A DNA stretch of 64,000 bases from Oceanobacter mangrovi (GCF_019740315.1 NZ_JAHXZR010000013.1:1-64000), one strand, 5' to 3'. Numbered from the stretch's first letter, positions 19,167 through 28,511 are shown. Numbers and translations are program-made. Notes: generated by a model from the sequence alone, not told the origin.

Positions 19167-20111
19167 GTGACTCCATTTCAGAGCAACGGTCAGGTCGATC
19201 TGCGTGACGACAAGGTCATAGCATCGTTCGGCGAGCTGGCCCTAAAACCCGATATCCGGCCTGATGTGCTGTTTCGCCTGACCGGCAAGCTGCAAACCTC
19301 GCTGGAGCTGCCACAGCTGATCGAAATTTTTTTCAGGGAGATCCAGGCCAGCGTTCCGGTAGACGGTATCACCTACCGCTTCCGTCCATACAATCTGGTC
19401 GTCAGCCAAGGCAAAACCAGCGCCCACAGCGTCAGTTATGACCTCAAAACCCAGTCTGAAACCATTGGTGAACTGGTGTTTTATCGCTCCAGCCGGTTGC
19501 GCGAGTTTGAACTGGCCAATATCGAAGGCTTATTGAGCACCTTGCTGTTTCCGCTACGCAACGCCTTGCGGTACCGCGAAGCACTGGATGCTGCCTTCCG
19601 CGATCCACTCACCGGCGCAGGCAATCGGGTAGCACTGGACCGCACTCTGGACCGTGAAGTCGAATTATGTCACCGCCACGAACAGGCCTTGTCGCTGCTG
19701 ATGATCGACATGGATCACTTCAAGAATATCAATGACAGCCATGGCCACACCACAGGTGATGCGGTGCTGAAAGAGGCAGTCGCTGCGATTACCGACTGCA
19801 TTCGTCAGACCGACCTGTGTTTTCGTTATGGCGGCGAAGAATTTCTGGTGCTGTTAAGCAATGCCAGCCAGGAAGATGCCATGGTGGTTGCCGAACGCAT
19901 CCGCAATTCAATCAGTCGCATTCGCTTGCCTGTCAATCAGGGCTTATTGAAAGTCACCAGCAGTATTGGCTGTGCCAGCCTGCAAGCAACCGACTCACGC
20001 AAGAGCCTGATTGATCGAGCAGATCAAGCCTTGTACCTCGCCAAACGCACTGGTCGAGACAAGGTTATTGGCGAAGAGGGGATGGGAAATTCACTGCTTG
20101 ATCAGGCCTGA
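19167..20111 (+). CDS. diguanylate cyclase (GGDEF protein)
   Basis: Makes cyclic di-GMP from two GTP. The C-terminal half is a GGDEF domain with DPLTGAGNR, DMDHFKNIND and the active-site GGEEF. Ten residues before GGEEF is RQTD, an RxxD inhibitory site for product feedback. The N-terminal ~150 residues lack membrane segments and look like a soluble sensory domain I cannot name. I chose the GTG start (314 residues) because AAGAGG lies eight bases before it; an in-frame start 11 codons upstream at 19134 has no clear ribosome site. It is monocistronic and convergent with rluB. Confidence 0.9.
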   Translation: MTPFQSNGQVDLRDDKVIASFGELALKPDIRPDVLFRLTGKLQTSLELPQLIEIFFREIQASVPVDGITYRFRPYNLVVSQGKTSAHSVSYDLKTQSETIGELVFYRSSRLREFELANIEGLLSTLLFPLRNALRYREALDAAFRDPLTGAGNRVALDRTLDREVELCHRHEQALSLLMIDMDHFKNINDSHGHTTGDAVLKEAVAAITDCIRQTDLCFRYGGEEFLVLLSNASQEDAMVVAERIRNSISRIRLPVNQGLLKVTSSIGCASLQATDSRKSLIDRADQALYLAKRTGRDKVIGEEGMGNSLLDQA

Positions 20112-20150
20112 CGCAGCGCCAGGCCTGATCAGCGGCAAACAACTGCCGCT
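20101..20150. terminator. double hairpin between convergent diguanylate cyclase and rluB genes
   Basis: Two perfect hairpins in tandem: ATCAGGCCTG / CAGGCCTGAT (20101-20110, 20120-20129) overlapping the diguanylate cyclase stop, and AGCGGCA / TGCCGCT (20131-20137, 20144-20150) touching the rluB stop. Probably a bidirectional terminator, though T runs are short. Confidence 0.6.
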
Positions 20151-20995
20151 CAGGATTTGCTTTTCGGCTTGGTATTGGCGTGCTGACGCACACGCTGACG
20201 CTTCTGCTCGCGCTGGAAGCGCTCTTTCTCCTTACCAATCAGACGACGCACCTTCTTGCGCTCCAGGCTGACCATGTCACGCAGGTCGTTGACCTCACGC
20301 TGACCCAGTTCCACCCAGGTGCCGACCGGAATATTGGATGGCAGGAAAATACAGCCATAACGCACCCGCTTCAGACGGCTGACTTCAATACCCTGGCTTT
20401 CCCACAGGCGACGCACTTCACGGTTACGACCTTCCATCACCACGCAGTGATACCATTTGTTGGCGCCTTCACCGTCAAAAAACTGCACATCGGTGAACTT
20501 GGCCATGCCGTCTTCCAGCAGTACACCTTCTTTCAGCCGTTCAATCATCTCGGCATCAACATCACCACGAACCCGCACAGCGTATTCACGATCAACGCCG
20601 GTAGACGGATGCATCAGCTTGTTGGCGAGATCGCCGTCAGTGGTGAACAACAGCAGGCCGCTGGTATTGATGTCCAGACGACCAACGTTGATCCAGCGCT
20701 CGCCCTGGGTTTTTGGCAGATGCTGAAATACGGTTGGCCGACCATCCGGGTCCGTGCGGGAACAGACTTCACCAACCGGCTTGTTGTAGGCCAATACCCG
20801 GCAAGCACGACCAGCATCATCCATCTTGATAACCCTGCCATTGACACGGATTTCATCGTGACGGTCAGCGCGATCACCCAATACGGCTTTCTGGCCGTTC
20901 ACAGTCACCTGACCGTCGGCAATCCAGCGTTCAGCTTCACGACGGGAAGGGGCAGCGCCGGTCAGCGCCAGCAATTTCTGGATACGTTCTTTCAT
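20150..20995 (-). CDS. rluB: 23S rRNA pseudouridine synthase B
   Basis: Modifies U2605-equivalent in 23S rRNA. The 281-residue product has an N-terminal S4 RNA-binding domain (about 3-60), the catalytic motif GRLDINTSGLLLFT with the active Asp (about residue 111), and a basic C-terminal tail rich in Lys/Arg. It overlaps scpB by four bases (ATGA), the common scpA-scpB-rluB arrangement. Confidence 0.93.
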   Translation of the reverse strand: MKERIQKLLALTGAAPSRREAERWIADGQVTVNGQKAVLGDRADRHDEIRVNGRVIKMDDAGRACRVLAYNKPVGEVCSRTDPDGRPTVFQHLPKTQGERWINVGRLDINTSGLLLFTTDGDLANKLMHPSTGVDREYAVRVRGDVDAEMIERLKEGVLLEDGMAKFTDVQFFDGEGANKWYHCVVMEGRNREVRRLWESQGIEVSRLKRVRYGCIFLPSNIPVGTWVELGQREVNDLRDMVSLERKKVRRLIGKEKERFQREQKRQRVRQHANTKPKSKS

Positions 20996-21903
20996 GAGTT
21001 GTTTTCTTTATCTCCGGCAGCCTCATCAGGATCTGCCTTGTTCAAATCGGATGGCTCAGGTTCGTCGGTTGCTTCAAACCGGCTGACCAGCTCACCCAGA
21101 CTTTTTTGTGATGAACGTCTGCCAATCCGAGGCTGGTCACTGTCACCTTCGCCATCCTCATCATTGCCAAACAAATTCTGTTCTACCCTGGCCATCAGGG
21201 CTTCTGCCACCGCCAGGTCTTCTGCCGTGGCATCCAGTACATCGGCCCCACGACGAGCGACGTCCTCGTCGCTGCTGAAATCGTAATCTTCGGCGGTTGG
21301 TCTGCGGGCTTCAGCATCATCGCCCAGCGCCAGCCGCCGGTTGGCATCGTCCAGCTCGCGAATTGCCATCAGTGACGGCAACTGTTCGAGCCCGGAGAGG
21401 CCAAAATAATCAAGGAAGTCTGGCGTGGTTGCGTACAGTGCCGGACGCCCGGGCACATCGCGATGACCGACTACTTTGATCCAGTCCCGCTCGAGCAGGG
21501 TGCGGATAATATTACTGCTGACCACCACCCCACGCACATCTTCAATATCACCCCGGGTTACCGGTTGCCGATAGGCAATAAGCGCCAGGGTTTCAAGCAG
21601 GGCGCGAGAATAACGCGGCGGCTTCTCTTCCCACAAGCGGCTGACCCACGGCATGGTGTGCTGGCGCACCTGCAAACGATAACCACTGGCCACTTTCTTT
21701 AATTCAATGCCACGACCTTCGAGCCGAACTGCCAGTTCTTCCAGCGCCGCCCGCAATTCGGCATTGAGTGGCCGTTCGTTATCTTCAAACAAGCTGCCCA
21801 TGCGCTCCAGCGACAGCGTGGTGCCGTGAGCCAGCAAGGCAGCTTCCAGAATTTCCGCCAATTGCGAGGTTGTGAAAGGCGTAGACGAATCAGTCACTGT
21901 CAT
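20992..21903 (-). CDS. scpB: segregation and condensation protein B
   Basis: Winged-helix partner of ScpA/SMC (or MksB-like) condensin that helps chromosome segregation. About 303 residues from the start MTVTDSSTPF: the first ~175 residues hold the two winged-helix domains (LETLALIAYRQPVTRGDIEDVRG is the family hallmark). The last ~110 residues are an acidic, low-complexity extension not needed by the fold. An earlier in-frame start would overlap scpA more (ATG at 21912 or further up); ribosome sites do not settle it. Confidence 0.9.
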   Translation of the reverse strand: MTVTDSSTPFTTSQLAEILEAALLAHGTTLSLERMGSLFEDNERPLNAELRAALEELAVRLEGRGIELKKVASGYRLQVRQHTMPWVSRLWEEKPPRYSRALLETLALIAYRQPVTRGDIEDVRGVVVSSNIIRTLLERDWIKVVGHRDVPGRPALYATTPDFLDYFGLSGLEQLPSLMAIRELDDANRRLALGDDAEARRPTAEDYDFSSDEDVARRGADVLDATAEDLAVAEALMARVEQNLFGNDEDGEGDSDQPRIGRRSSQKSLGELVSRFEATDEPEPSDLNKADPDEAAGDKENNS

Positions 21904-22741
21904 CAGTCTCATATTGGCTCTGGCGAGCCCGAACATAAATCAGCCCAAAGGCCTGTTGCTGTACCAGCTCGACCAGCTTTTCCTTCACCAGTTCCAACAC
22001 CGCCAGAAAAGTGACCACCACCCCCAGCTTGCCTTCGGCCTCATCAAAGAGACTGCCGAAGACCACAAACTCACTGCCTTGCAGACGTTCCAGTACCTGG
22101 CTCATCCGCTCACGGGTAGACAGCTGTTCACGCTGGATTTCATGGTGCTCACGGCGTTCCGCCCGCCGCAGAATATCAGCATAGGCCAACATCAGCTCAC
22201 GCATATCCACGTCCGGGTGAATCCGTTCCACCATGCGGTTATCCACCACCAGCCGGGCTTGCTGGGTATCACGTTCCATGCGTGGCAAGGCATCCATATC
22301 TTCGGCAGCGGTTTTAAAACGTTCGTATTCCTGCAAACGGCGGATCAACTCGGCCCGCGGGTCCTCGTCGTTTTCCGCTTCCGGGTCCTGATTGCGTGGC
22401 AATAACACCCGGCTTTTGATTTCCGCCAGCATCGCCGCCATCACCAGATATTCCCCTGCCAGCTCGAGCTGCATGGTCTGCATCATGTCGATGTACAGCA
22501 GGTATTGATCGACGATCTCAGAGACGTTAACTTCGAGAATATCGAGGTTTTGCTTGCGAATCAGGTACAGCAGCAAATCCAGCGGCCCTTCGAACTGCTC
22601 CAGAATCACTTCCAGCGCATCCGGCGGAATATACAGGTCCAGCGGTAACTGGGTCATCGGCTGGCCCTGCACCAGCGCAAACGGCATTTCCTGTTGAGCA
22701 GCCAGTGGTAGCGCGGCCAGAGATTCGTCGTTGACTGTCAT
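21890..22741 (-). CDS. scpA: segregation and condensation protein A
   Basis: Kleisin subunit of the bacterial condensin complex. The 283-residue product includes the family opening FEGPLDLLLYLIRKQNLDI (about residues 49-67) and a C-terminal winged-helix part after FVVFGSLFDEAEGKLGVVVTFLAVLEL. Its start shares a base with the upstream trpS-like stop (TGATG), and its end overlaps scpB, so the group is translationally coupled. Confidence 0.93.
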   Translation of the reverse strand: MTVNDESLAALPLAAQQEMPFALVQGQPMTQLPLDLYIPPDALEVILEQFEGPLDLLLYLIRKQNLDILEVNVSEIVDQYLLYIDMMQTMQLELAGEYLVMAAMLAEIKSRVLLPRNQDPEAENDEDPRAELIRRLQEYERFKTAAEDMDALPRMERDTQQARLVVDNRMVERIHPDVDMRELMLAYADILRRAERREHHEIQREQLSTRERMSQVLERLQGSEFVVFGSLFDEAEGKLGVVVTFLAVLELVKEKLVELVQQQAFGLIYVRARQSQYETDDSD

Positions 22742-23955
22742 CAGCGGTAATACAGACCCATGGCCTCGCGTACTTCTTCAAGCGTAGCGCGGGCTTCATC
22801 ACGGGCCTTTTCGGTCCCTTCCGCAATCAGACTGCGTAACAGATCCGGCCGCTCAATGTATTGCTCGGCCCGCTCCCGAATCGGCTGCTGCTCTTCAACG
22901 ATGGCATCAATCACCAGTTGCTTGCACTCCAGACAGCCCCAGTTACCGGAACGACAGCGTTCCAGCACCCGTTGCTGTTCTGACTCGGAGCTGTACAACA
23001 AATGGAATTGCCATACCGGGCAGTGCTCCGGATTACCCGGATCACTCAATCGTACCCGCGAAGGATCCGTTCGCATGGTCCGAATCTTCTGGGCGACTTC
23101 GTCCGGCTCGGCTCGCAACGGAATGTAGTTGTCGCGGGAGTTGGACATCTTTTCGCCATCCAGGCCAGGAATACGCGGCGACTGTGTCAGCATCGAATGA
23201 GGTTCCGGCAGAATCGAACGGCCGGTCCCTTCCAGATAGCCCAGCAGCCGGTCCTTGTCTGACAGCGTCAGCTGGTTCTGTTCCCGCACCAGTGCCTGGG
23301 CGGTTAACAGTGAATCCGACTTGCCGTGAGACAGATATTCGGAACGCAGATCGCTATACAGGCTGGCGACTTTTTTGCCGAGCTTTTTGACCGCCAACCG
23401 GGCGTGTTCCTCGAAATCCACTTCACGGCCGTAGAGATGGTTGAAACGACGGGAGACTTCCCGCGCCATTTCGATATGCGCCACCTGATCGGCACCAACC
23501 GGCACCAGTCCGGCGCGATAGGTCAGGATATCCGCCGCTTGCAGCAAGGGATATCCAAGCAAGCCATAACTGGCCGACTCACCTTCATGCAGATGTTCAA
23601 GTTGATCCTTGAAACTGGGAGCTCGCTCCAGCCAGCCCATCGGCGTAACCATCGACAGCAGCATGTGCAGCTCAGCCTGTTCCGGCACCTTGCTTTGCAC
23701 AAACAGGGTGGCAGAACCTGGATTCACACCGACTGCGAGCCAGTCGATCAGCATTTCGCGGACGTGTTCCGCCAGTTGTTCGGAGACTTGTGGGCCACTG
23801 GTCAGCGCGTGCCAATCGGCCACAAAGAAGAAACATTCGTACTGGTGCTGCAACCTGACCCAGTTTTTCAGCACTCCGTGATAATGTCCCAGGTGCAATC
23901 GACCGGTTGGCCGCATACCTGAGACAACCCGCCTCTGGGGATCAACAGTACTCAA
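22741..23955 (-). CDS. trpS: tryptophanyl-tRNA synthetase, copy 1 (Pseudomonas-like)
   Basis: Class I aminoacyl-tRNA synthetase, 404 residues. HIGH-type motif in PTGRLHLGHYHG (about residues 16-27) and KMSKS-type motif in GLDGEKMSNS. A C-terminal CxxC-bearing insertion (GNWGCLECKQLV) is typical of the long TrpRS form. The start is TTG with AGAGG seven bases before it; no ATG lies before the HIGH motif except one that would cut into it. It lies 89 bases after a second TrpRS gene in the same direction and overlaps scpA. Confidence 0.93.
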   Translation of the reverse strand: MSTVDPQRRVVSGMRPTGRLHLGHYHGVLKNWVRLQHQYECFFFVADWHALTSGPQVSEQLAEHVREMLIDWLAVGVNPGSATLFVQSKVPEQAELHMLLSMVTPMGWLERAPSFKDQLEHLHEGESASYGLLGYPLLQAADILTYRAGLVPVGADQVAHIEMAREVSRRFNHLYGREVDFEEHARLAVKKLGKKVASLYSDLRSEYLSHGKSDSLLTAQALVREQNQLTLSDKDRLLGYLEGTGRSILPEPHSMLTQSPRIPGLDGEKMSNSRDNYIPLRAEPDEVAQKIRTMRTDPSRVRLSDPGNPEHCPVWQFHLLYSSESEQQRVLERCRSGNWGCLECKQLVIDAIVEEQQPIRERAEQYIERPDLLRSLIAEGTEKARDEARATLEEVREAMGLYYR

Positions 23956-23983
23956 TGTGTTTCCTCTTGCTGTTTGATGATTT

Positions 23984-24035
23984 GGGCAAGCCTGTCACTT
24001 TCATGGGCTTGCCCGAGTCGGTCTGCTAACAGACC
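23984..24035 (-). promoter_or_regulatory. two hairpins between the tandem TrpRS genes
   Basis: Two perfect inverted repeats: GGGCAAGCC / GGCTTGCCC (23984-23992 and 24006-24014) and GGTCTG / CAGACC (24020-24025 and 24030-24035). Neither is followed by a T run on the minus strand. They may separate or differentially control the two synthetase messages; role unknown. Confidence 0.4.
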
Positions 24036-24044
24036 CTTGCTGTC

Positions 24045-25085
24045 TTAAACCAGACCGGCAATACCAACCGCTTGACGCACGCGGGCAACCATAGGTGCGG
24101 CGATGGCACGGGCTTTTTCAGCACCGGCCTGCAATTGTTCTTCGATATCCTGCGGACGCGCCATCAGGTCGTTGTAACGCTCACGGGCTTCAGCCAGTTC
24201 CGCATTGACCAGTTCAAACAGTTGCTTCTTGGCTTCACCCCAGGCAATACCGTCAGCAAATGCCTGCCGCATGTCGGCGGTCTGCTGCTCGGTGGCAAAG
24301 GCTTGCCAGATCTGGAACACCGCTGAGCTATCCGGATCTTTCGGTTCACCCGGCTCCAGCAAGTTGGTCTTGATCTTGTTGATGTGCTTCTTCAGCTGCT
24401 TTTCTGGCAGGAACAACGGAATGGTGTTGCCGTAGCTCTTGCTCATCTTGCGGCCATCCAGCCCTTGCAATACCGCCACGTTATCATCCACCACATAGTC
24501 TGGCAGCGTCAGAATGGGCTGATTGTTGGCATAAATGTGGTTGAAACGCTGGGCCATGTCGCGGGCCATTTCAACATGCTGGATCTGGTCTTTACCAACC
24601 GGCACATGAGTCGCACTGAACATCAGGATGTCAGCTGCCATCAGCACCGGGTAGCTGAACAGCCCCATGGTGATGGCCTTGTCGGCGTCTTCGCCTTCAG
24701 CAATATTGGCATCCACCGCCGCCTTGTAGGCGTGGGCACGGTTCATCAGGCCCTTGGCGCAAACACAGTTGAGCACCCAGGTCAGTTCGGTGATCTGCGG
24801 AATATCGGATTGACGGTAGAACACAGCCTTGCTGGTATCCAGACCCAGTGCCAGCCAAGTAGCGGCAATTTCGCGCGTCGACTGTGCTACCGCGGTAGGA
24901 TCCTGACACTTGATCAGGGCGTGGTAGTCAGCCAGGAAGTAGAAGGAATCGTTGGCGTCTTCCTGACTGGCCTGAATCGCCGGGCGAATGGCGCCGACAT
25001 AGTTGCCCAGGTGCGGAGTACCTGAGGTGGTGATACCAGTGAGCACGCGTTTGGGGCTTTGGGCACCGGCTTGTTCTTGAGTCAT
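24045..25085 (-). CDS. trpS: tryptophanyl-tRNA synthetase, copy 2
   Basis: A second class I TrpRS, 346 residues, distinct from its neighbour. HIGH-type motif in [11 protein letters not shown] and a canonical KMSKS in [13 protein letters not shown]. It lacks the CxxC insertion of copy 1 and is shorter, close to the compact bacterial TrpRS. Start ATG ([13 protein letters not shown]). Both copies look intact, so both may charge tRNA-Trp; which is essential cannot be told. Confidence 0.92.
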   Translation of the reverse strand: MTQEQAGAQSPKRVLTGITTSGTPHLGNYVGAIRPAIQASQEDANDSFYFLADYHALIKCQDPTAVAQSTREIAATWLALGLDTSKAVFYRQSDIPQITELTWVLNCVCAKGLMNRAHAYKAAVDANIAEGEDADKAITMGLFSYPVLMAADILMFSATHVPVGKDQIQHVEMARDMAQRFNHIYANNQPILTLPDYVVDDNVAVLQGLDGRKMSKSYGNTIPLFLPEKQLKKHINKIKTNLLEPGEPKDPDSSAVFQIWQAFATEQQTADMRQAFADGIAWGEAKKQLFELVNAELAEARERYNDLMARPQDIEEQLQAGAEKARAIAAPMVARVRQAVGIAGLV

Positions 25086-25195
25086 ACAAAGATCCCGACA
25101 GGCAAAACAACAAAAGCCGCATGATACCGGTTTTGCCGCCGCCTGCCATCCTGAGTACGGCCTATCCGTTGGTGGATAGCAGGCCGAAGGTCGAA

Positions 25196-25819
25196 TCAGC
25201 CAAGAATGGCGGAAGCGTCGCCGACGCCCTGACGGATCAACTCAGGGACTTCTTCGGTCAAATCAATCACGGTAGTGGCTTCAAAGCCGCAATAGCCGCC
25301 GTCGATGACCAGGTCCAGCTGATGCTCCAGGGTCTGGCGAATATCGTACGGGTCAGACAAGGGCAGATCGTCTCCTGGCATGATCAGTGAGCTGGTCATC
25401 AGTGGTTCACCCATTTCTTCCAGCAGCGCCATGGCAATGGCATTGTCCGGTACACGGATACCAATGGTGCGCTTCTTCGGATGCATCAGCAGCCGTGGCA
25501 CTTCACGGGTAGCGGGCAGAATAAAGGTGAAGGCGCCCGGTGTATGGGCCTTGAGAACGCGGAAGTAGGTGTTTTCAACCTTGGCAAAGGTCGACAGCTC
25601 GGAAAAGTCGCGGCACAACAGCGTGAAGTTGTGCTTCTGATCGAGCTGACGAATGCGCTGAATCGTCTCGGTGGCTTTTTTGTCACCAATACGGCAGGCC
25701 AGGGCATAGGAACAGTCGGTTGGAATAACTGCAACGCCGCCCTGACGAATCAGTTCAACGGCTTGTTTGATCAACCGACTCTGGGGATTTTCTGGATGAA
25801 TCTGGAAAAACTGGCTCAC
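25196..25819 (-). CDS. yciO: YciO-type threonylcarbamoyl-AMP synthase family protein
   Basis: SUA5/YciO/YrdC family protein, 207 residues, opening [17 protein letters not shown] and carrying the nucleotide-binding signature [18 protein letters not shown]. The family makes threonylcarbamoyl-AMP for the tRNA t6A modification, but the YciO branch is paralogous to TsaC and may have a weaker or other role. Start is GTG with AGGAG seven bases upstream. It stands downstream of the PHP phosphatase gene, 75 bases apart, a common pairing. Confidence 0.88.
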   Translation of the reverse strand: MSQFFQIHPENPQSRLIKQAVELIRQGGVAVIPTDCSYALACRIGDKKATETIQRIRQLDQKHNFTLLCRDFSELSTFAKVENTYFRVLKAHTPGAFTFILPATREVPRLLMHPKKRTIGIRVPDNAIAMALLEEMGEPLMTSSLIMPGDDLPLSDPYDIRQTLEHQLDLVIDGGYCGFEATTVIDLTEEVPELIRQGVGDASAILG

Positions 25820-25894
25820 GGGAGCTCCTGAATATACACAAGCGGCAAAGCCGGCTGGCTCACTTCGTCGCGAAGGGCTATAGCACCTGCGGGG

Positions 25895-26764
25895 TTAACC
25901 CCATTGTTGCCAGACAGGTGTCACGAGTTTCGGAAAGTTTGGCATCACGCCGAGTTCAAGACCAAAGCGGTTGGGACCGTGGAAGTCACTGCCACAGGAA
26001 CCCAGCAGATTGAATTCCCGCGCCAGCGCGGCCATCTGGCCCTGCTGGTTGCTGTCCATCAGGCCATAACTGACTTCCAGCCCGCTGCCGCCAGCATTGA
26101 TAAAATCACGAACACACGACCTCAGCTTGGTACGGGTCATCTTGTATAAATGCGCGTGGGCCATAACGGCCACACCACCGGATTGCTTGATCCAGTCTAC
26201 CGCAGTCGCCATCTCAGGCCAGCCACTTTTTACATCACCAATTTTACCGGCACCGAGCCACTTGCTGAACGCCTGCTGGGTATTGGCAACCAGCTGGTGC
26301 TCGACCATCCAGGCAGCAAAGTGCGGCCGGCCAAGCTGGTCGATGGCGATGTTGCTGAAAGCGGCAATCGCTTCGATATCCAGCTCGACCTTGAGTTTTT
26401 TGCCGACCCGGCTGGCAATCAACTGTGCCCGCTCCGCTCGTACCCGCTGCTGGTGTTGTTCGGCCTGCAACATAATTTCCGCCTGCGGATCAAACCCCAG
26501 GCCAACAATATGGATCGATACACCGCTCCAGACGGTCGACAATTCAATACCGCTGATCAGCCGGATTCCCAGTGCTTCCGCGACCGGCAAGCCCTGACGG
26601 AACCCTTCGACGGTATCGTGGTCGGTAATCGCCAGTGTGGTAATGCCACGTTCATGGGCCCGCCGCACCACATCCGCTGGCGGGAAAAATCCATCGGAAC
26701 AATTACTGTGGCAATGTAAATCAATATCGGAACTCACGTGGACGCTCTCAGTGGCTTCGGCCAT
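25895..26764 (-). CDS. rnm: PHP-domain phosphatase/nuclease (YciV/Rnm type)
   Basis: The 289-residue product is a PHP-domain metalloenzyme: DLHCHSNCSDG near the N-terminus, AITDHDTVEG and later HFAAWMVE, AHAHLY and GSDFHG supply the metal ligands. E. coli Rnm (RNase AM, YciV) dephosphorylates 3',5'-nucleoside bisphosphates and trims rRNA 5' ends. The chosen start is the ATG with GGAG six bases before it; an ATG four codons upstream is possible. It is divergent from yciB with a gap of only about 40 bases, so the promoters overlap. Confidence 0.88.
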   Translation of the reverse strand: MAEATESVHVSSDIDLHCHSNCSDGFFPPADVVRRAHERGITTLAITDHDTVEGFRQGLPVAEALGIRLISGIELSTVWSGVSIHIVGLGFDPQAEIMLQAEQHQQRVRAERAQLIASRVGKKLKVELDIEAIAAFSNIAIDQLGRPHFAAWMVEHQLVANTQQAFSKWLGAGKIGDVKSGWPEMATAVDWIKQSGGVAVMAHAHLYKMTRTKLRSCVRDFINAGGSGLEVSYGLMDSNQQGQMAALAREFNLLGSCGSDFHGPNRFGLELGVMPNFPKLVTPVWQQWG

Positions 26765-26803
26765 AATCGGCTCCATTGTAAATGCACCAAGAAGTTGAAG
26801 CGA

Positions 26804-27409
26804 ATGAAGTTACTGCTGGATTTTCTGCCGATTGTGGTGTTTTTCCTGACCTACAAGTACGCTCCCGAGCTGGTTGAATGGGTCTCTCCCTGGCTGTCGG
26901 CCAGCCAACAGGAAACACTGCAAACCACTCAACCTATCATTCTGGCAACCGCAGTGCTGATTCCAGCGACTGTGTTGCAGATTCTGTATACCCGCCTGAG
27001 CACCGGCAAAGTCGAAAAAATGCACATGATCACCCTGCTATTGGTGGTCGTCATGGGCGGTGCGACGGTATTGCTGCAAGACAAAACCTTTATCCAGTGG
27101 AAGCCAACGGTAGTTAACTGGCTGTTCGCGGTCGGCTTTCTCGGTTTTTATCTGGTCACCCGCACTACCCCGCTGGAACGCATGATGGGCCAGAACCTGC
27201 AGCTGCCAGCCAATGTCTGGGTCAAGCTGAATTTTGCCTGGATCACATTTTTTGTGATCAGTGGTGTCGCCAACCTGCTGGTCGCCTACAATTTTTCCGA
27301 AGAGATCTGGGTCGACTTCAAACTGTTCGGGCTGCTTGGCCTGACCATAGTGTTTGTGATTGCCCAATCCGTTTTTCTCTACCGATACATGAATCACGAG
27401 GAACCTTGA
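26804..27409 (+). CDS. yciB: septation / intracellular septation protein A family membrane protein
   Basis: YciB (IspZ) inner-membrane protein of 201 residues with about five membrane segments (for example LLLDFLPIVVFFLTY and ILATAVLIPATVLQILY), proposed to take part in cell envelope growth and septation. The family marks MKLLLDFLPI and NWLFAVGFLGFY are present. Start follows GAAGTTGAAGCG; an earlier in-frame start would overlap the divergent gene. Followed three bases later by yciI. Confidence 0.93.
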   Translation: MKLLLDFLPIVVFFLTYKYAPELVEWVSPWLSASQQETLQTTQPIILATAVLIPATVLQILYTRLSTGKVEKMHMITLLLVVVMGGATVLLQDKTFIQWKPTVVNWLFAVGFLGFYLVTRTTPLERMMGQNLQLPANVWVKLNFAWITFFVISGVANLLVAYNFSEEIWVDFKLFGLLGLTIVFVIAQSVFLYRYMNHEEP

Positions 27410-27412
27410 ACC

Positions 27413-27712
27413 ATGTGGTACGCCATCATCAGTCAGGATGTTGAAAACAGTCTCGAACAGCGCTTGTCTGCGCGCCCTGCTCATCTCAAGCGACTGCAAA
27501 CCCTGGCTGACGAAGGTCGCCTGCTGGTTGCCGGGCCACACCCGGCGATTGACAGTGAAGATCCCGGCAGTGCCGGTTTCACTGGCAGTCTGGTGATCGC
27601 GGAATTCAGTTCGCTGACCGACGCCCAGAGCTGGGCCGACGCCGACCCTTACGTTGCCGCCGGTGTTTACGCCAGCGTCATCGTCAAACCCTACAAGAAA
27701 GTTCTGCCCTGA
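27413..27712 (+). CDS. yciI: YciI family protein
   Basis: Small (99-residue) ferredoxin-like-fold protein beginning MWYAIISQD, with the conserved GP (VAGPHP) and the dDPy site [12 protein letters not shown] that holds the putative active His/Asp pair. The function of YciI is not established; it is regarded as a possible enzyme. It is coupled to yciB (three bases apart) as in many gammaproteobacteria. Confidence 0.9.
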   Translation: MWYAIISQDVENSLEQRLSARPAHLKRLQTLADEGRLLVAGPHPAIDSEDPGSAGFTGSLVIAEFSSLTDAQSWADADPYVAAGVYASVIVKPYKKVLP

Positions 27713-27731
27713 AACCATTAAGGAGTTACAG

Positions 27732-28457
27732 GTGAAGTTGTTCCAATACGCAGGTCTGGCACTGGTGCTGGGCTTCGGATTCAGCCCGGCGCAAGCCGAG
27801 GAAAGCACCATCATTGGTCTTGATGACCCCAGCTATGTCGCCAGCAGCAGCGTTTCCAAACGCTATGTAACCGATACCCTGTGGTTACAGCTGCGCAGCG
27901 GCCCAAGTGCGGAATACCGCATTCTGCAGGCGCTGCAAACCGGTGAACACCTGATGATGCTGGGTGAAAACAAGGACGCCGGTTACACTCTGGTGCGCAC
28001 CGACAAGGGCAAGGAAGGCTGGGTTTTGACCCGCTATCTGGAAACCAGCCCGGTGGCCCGTGAACAGCTGATCCTCACCCAGCGTGATCTGCAAGCCAAA
28101 GATGCCGAGCTGAAAACCGCGACCCAACGGGTTGCCGAGCTGGAAGCTGAATTGAAAAAGCTGCGCAGCGAGCGCTCCCAGCTGGAACAGCAGGCTGAAA
28201 AAACCACCTCCGAACTGGCTGATATCAAGGAAGTATCTTCCAACGCACTGGCGCTGGATGAAAAGGTGCACAAACTCACCAACCGTGCCCAGGAACTGGA
28301 AATCCAGCTGGAAGCCACCAGTACTGAAAATGCCCAGCTGCGTGATTCCCGTGATTTCAACTACCTGCTGTACGGGGGTGGTCTGGTTGTACTCGGCATT
28401 ATTGCCGGTCTGATCATTCCTTCCCTGCGTAGCAAGAAAAACACTGGCTGGAGCTGA
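27732..28457 (+). CDS. SH3-domain, coiled-coil and membrane-anchored protein (TIGR04211 type)
   Basis: A 241-residue envelope protein. It has an N-terminal signal peptide ending near AQAEE, a bacterial SH3 domain (about 45-110: YVTDTLWLQLRSGPS to GWVLTRYL), a long coiled coil (about 120-205, rich in E/K/L/Q), and a C-terminal membrane segment (YLLYGGGLVVLGIIAGLIIP) with a basic end. This is the YgiM/TIGR04211 layout; exact role unknown, perhaps cell-wall linked. Start is GTG with AAGGAG ideally placed before it; the longer frame from upstream runs into yciI and is not the real start. Confidence 0.85.
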   Translation: MKLFQYAGLALVLGFGFSPAQAEESTIIGLDDPSYVASSSVSKRYVTDTLWLQLRSGPSAEYRILQALQTGEHLMMLGENKDAGYTLVRTDKGKEGWVLTRYLETSPVAREQLILTQRDLQAKDAELKTATQRVAELEAELKKLRSERSQLEQQAEKTTSELADIKEVSSNALALDEKVHKLTNRAQELEIQLEATSTENAQLRDSRDFNYLLYGGGLVVLGIIAGLIIPSLRSKKNTGWS

Positions 28458-28469
28458 TAGCCCGCCAAA

Positions 28470-28511
28470 TCCGGGCATAACGACTGACTCATCAGCCACG
28501 TTATGCCCGGA
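28470..28511 (+). terminator. long hairpin between the SH3 protein and cyclophilin genes
   Basis: A perfect 13-bp stem TCCGGGCATAACG / CGTTATGCCCGGA (28470-28482 and 28499-28511) closes a 16-base loop that itself holds a small CTGA / TCAG stem. No T run follows. It starts 12 bases after the upstream stop. Confidence 0.55.

Noticed and set aside
20180-21286. Plus-strand 368-codon frame over rluB/scpB
   Set aside because: Antisense shadow of rluB and scpB; both real genes are well supported.
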